Shown here in pieces: positions 23,069 through 23,895 of a DNA stretch of 23,895 nt. The stretch lies in assembly GCA_944326175.1 (NCBI GenBank), contig CALVCY010000025.1:1-23895 (forward strand), written 5' to 3'. How positions within the stretch are numbered: the first letter of the stretch is position 1; each line of letters begins with the position of its first letter. Below the pieces are notes generated by a model. It was not told the origin of the DNA. It saw nothing but the letters and a program-made list of their open reading frames with translations, and made no database searches. A program made the position numbers and the translations under genes. The DNA is from an uncultured Erysipelotrichaceae bacterium (GTDB lineage: Bacteria > Bacillota_I > Bacilli_A > Erysipelotrichales > Erysipelotrichaceae).

Positions 23069-23895
23069 ATGTCAGATTATTTTGGCAAGGATACGCCTAA
23101 ACTAGGCTTCGGCTTGATGCGCTTACCCAAAAAGGATGATGTTACCGATATCGAGCAGGTCAAAGCAATGGTCGATCTGTTCATGGAAAACGGGTTCACC
23201 TATTTTGATACCGCGTATGTCTATGGGACCAGTGAAGAAGATACCCGCAAAGCATTGGTCGAACGCTATCCGCGGGAAAGTTACACACTGGCTAGCAAAA
23301 TGAATGGTCATGCCACGGATTGCCCGGATGAAACCAGTGTCAAAGCCCAATTTGAAACTAGCCTCAAACGCACCGGTGCCGGTTATTTCGATTATTATCT
23401 GCTCCATGCCTTGATGCGGGACAATTATCATGAATATGATGATTATCACATCTGGGACTATGTCAAAAGTCTCAAAGATGCCGGTAAGATCCGGCACATG
23501 GGTTTTTCGTTCCATGGTGATCCCGCATTGTTGGATGAATTGTTGAGTGCCCATCCGGAAGTAGATTTTGTCCAATTGCAGATCAATTATGCGGATTGGG
23601 ACAATCCGAAAGTCACATCTCGTGCCAATTATGAAATGGCAAGAAAGCATGGTAAATCCATCGTAGTCATGGAGCCGGTCAAAGGTGGGAATTTAGCCAA
23701 TCCACCCAAAGAAGTAACGGATCTATTCCATGCGTATGATCCCGATGCGTCCCCAGCCAGTTGGGCGATCCGCTTTGTTGCATCGTTGGATGGTATCATC
23801 ACCGTCTTATCTGGTATGTCTACTATCGATCAGATGAAGGATAACATTTCCTATATGAAAGCATTCAAACCATTGAATGAACGGGAACAGGAGAT
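23069..23895 (+). CDS. Aldo/keto reductase, 3' end beyond the window
   Basis: About 275 residues visible, open at the right edge. Aldo/keto reductases reduce carbonyls with NADPH. The catalytic tetrad is present: D47 and Y52 in FDTAYVYG, K77 in LASKM, H113 in DYYLLH. The cofactor side shows [30 protein letters not shown], and LSGMST. The start follows GGAAAGAAGGT. This subgroup usually has a C-terminal ferredoxin-like cysteine domain after the NEREQE segment, which would lie past the end; that part is inference. It is preceded by a terminator, so it is probably its own transcription unit. Confidence 0.9.
   Translation, partial: MSDYFGKDTPKLGFGLMRLPKKDDVTDIEQVKAMVDLFMENGFTYFDTAYVYGTSEEDTRKALVERYPRESYTLASKMNGHATDCPDETSVKAQFETSLKRTGAGYFDYYLLHALMRDNYHEYDDYHIWDYVKSLKDAGKIRHMGFSFHGDPALLDELLSAHPEVDFVQLQINYADWDNPKVTSRANYEMARKHGKSIVVMEPVKGGNLANPPKEVTDLFHAYDPDASPASWAIRFVASLDGIITVLSGMSTIDQMKDNISYMKAFKPLNEREQE

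Noticed and set aside
1..23895. tRNA, rRNA, IS element or prophage genes
   Set aside because: I looked for cloverleaf-like stems, transposase motifs and terminal repeats and saw none.

Overview
The window looks like a chromosome segment of a low-to-mid GC Bacillota. Gene content and the surface-protein architecture suggest a gut Erysipelotrichia-like organism, but this is inference: there is no rRNA in the window and I could run no search. Supporting points are strong AAGGAGG ribosome sites, the prfA-prmC-tsaC and tilS-hpt-ftsH-hslO-dusB gene orders, a PepV dipeptidase and a Pro/Thr-linked surface protein with BIG2, Ig-like and InlB/Flg_new-type repeats.

Layout. 1-719 (-) is the 5' half of a glycoside hydrolase 13 gene broken by single-base losses. 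752-4206 (+) holds a two-gene ThrE-type amino-acid exporter, a CLC-F-like fluoride/proton antiporter and an unrecognised exported protein. 4405-6906 (+) is the translation cluster prfA-prmC-tsaC, closed by a strong terminator. 7079-10547 (+) holds pepV, a HAD phosphatase, a flavin-reductase-like protein and an alpha/beta esterase whose reading frame is broken exactly at an A_AAA_AAG heptamer. 10610-14006 (-) carries a 771-residue surface protein and a family 2 glycosyltransferase. 14035-23895 (+) holds ybaK, ychF, a WecA/TagO-type transferase, tilS, hpt, ftsH, a rhomboid protease, hslO, dusB and a truncated aldo/keto reductase. Six rho-independent terminators can be drawn. I saw no tRNA, rRNA, CRISPR array, IS element or phage gene.

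The unusual content is not a gene but DNA structure inside the genes. First, a short palindrome, TGGT-N3-ACCA (usually ATGGTTTGACCAT or ATGGTTCRACCAT), occurs at least 42 times by eye, where about 0.4 would be expected by chance. It lies in coding sequence in more than one reading frame, in 5' leaders, and across start codons. Second, at least six coding regions or gene segments contain perfect inverted repeats with 12-14 bp arms (1432, 6401, 7426, 8668, 9913, 15785), plus several with 9-11 bp arms; chance would give well under one. Together these suggest a genome with an iterated palindromic word, comparable in style to the cyanobacterial HIP1 or to DNA uptake sequences, and possibly a mutational process that makes or perfects palindromes. 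Neither mechanism is proved here.

A smaller pattern is that four genes (752, 3253, 14006 on the minus strand, 14035) have a -10-like hexamer 6-7 nt before the start codon and no Shine-Dalgarno sequence, as expected for leaderless transcripts.
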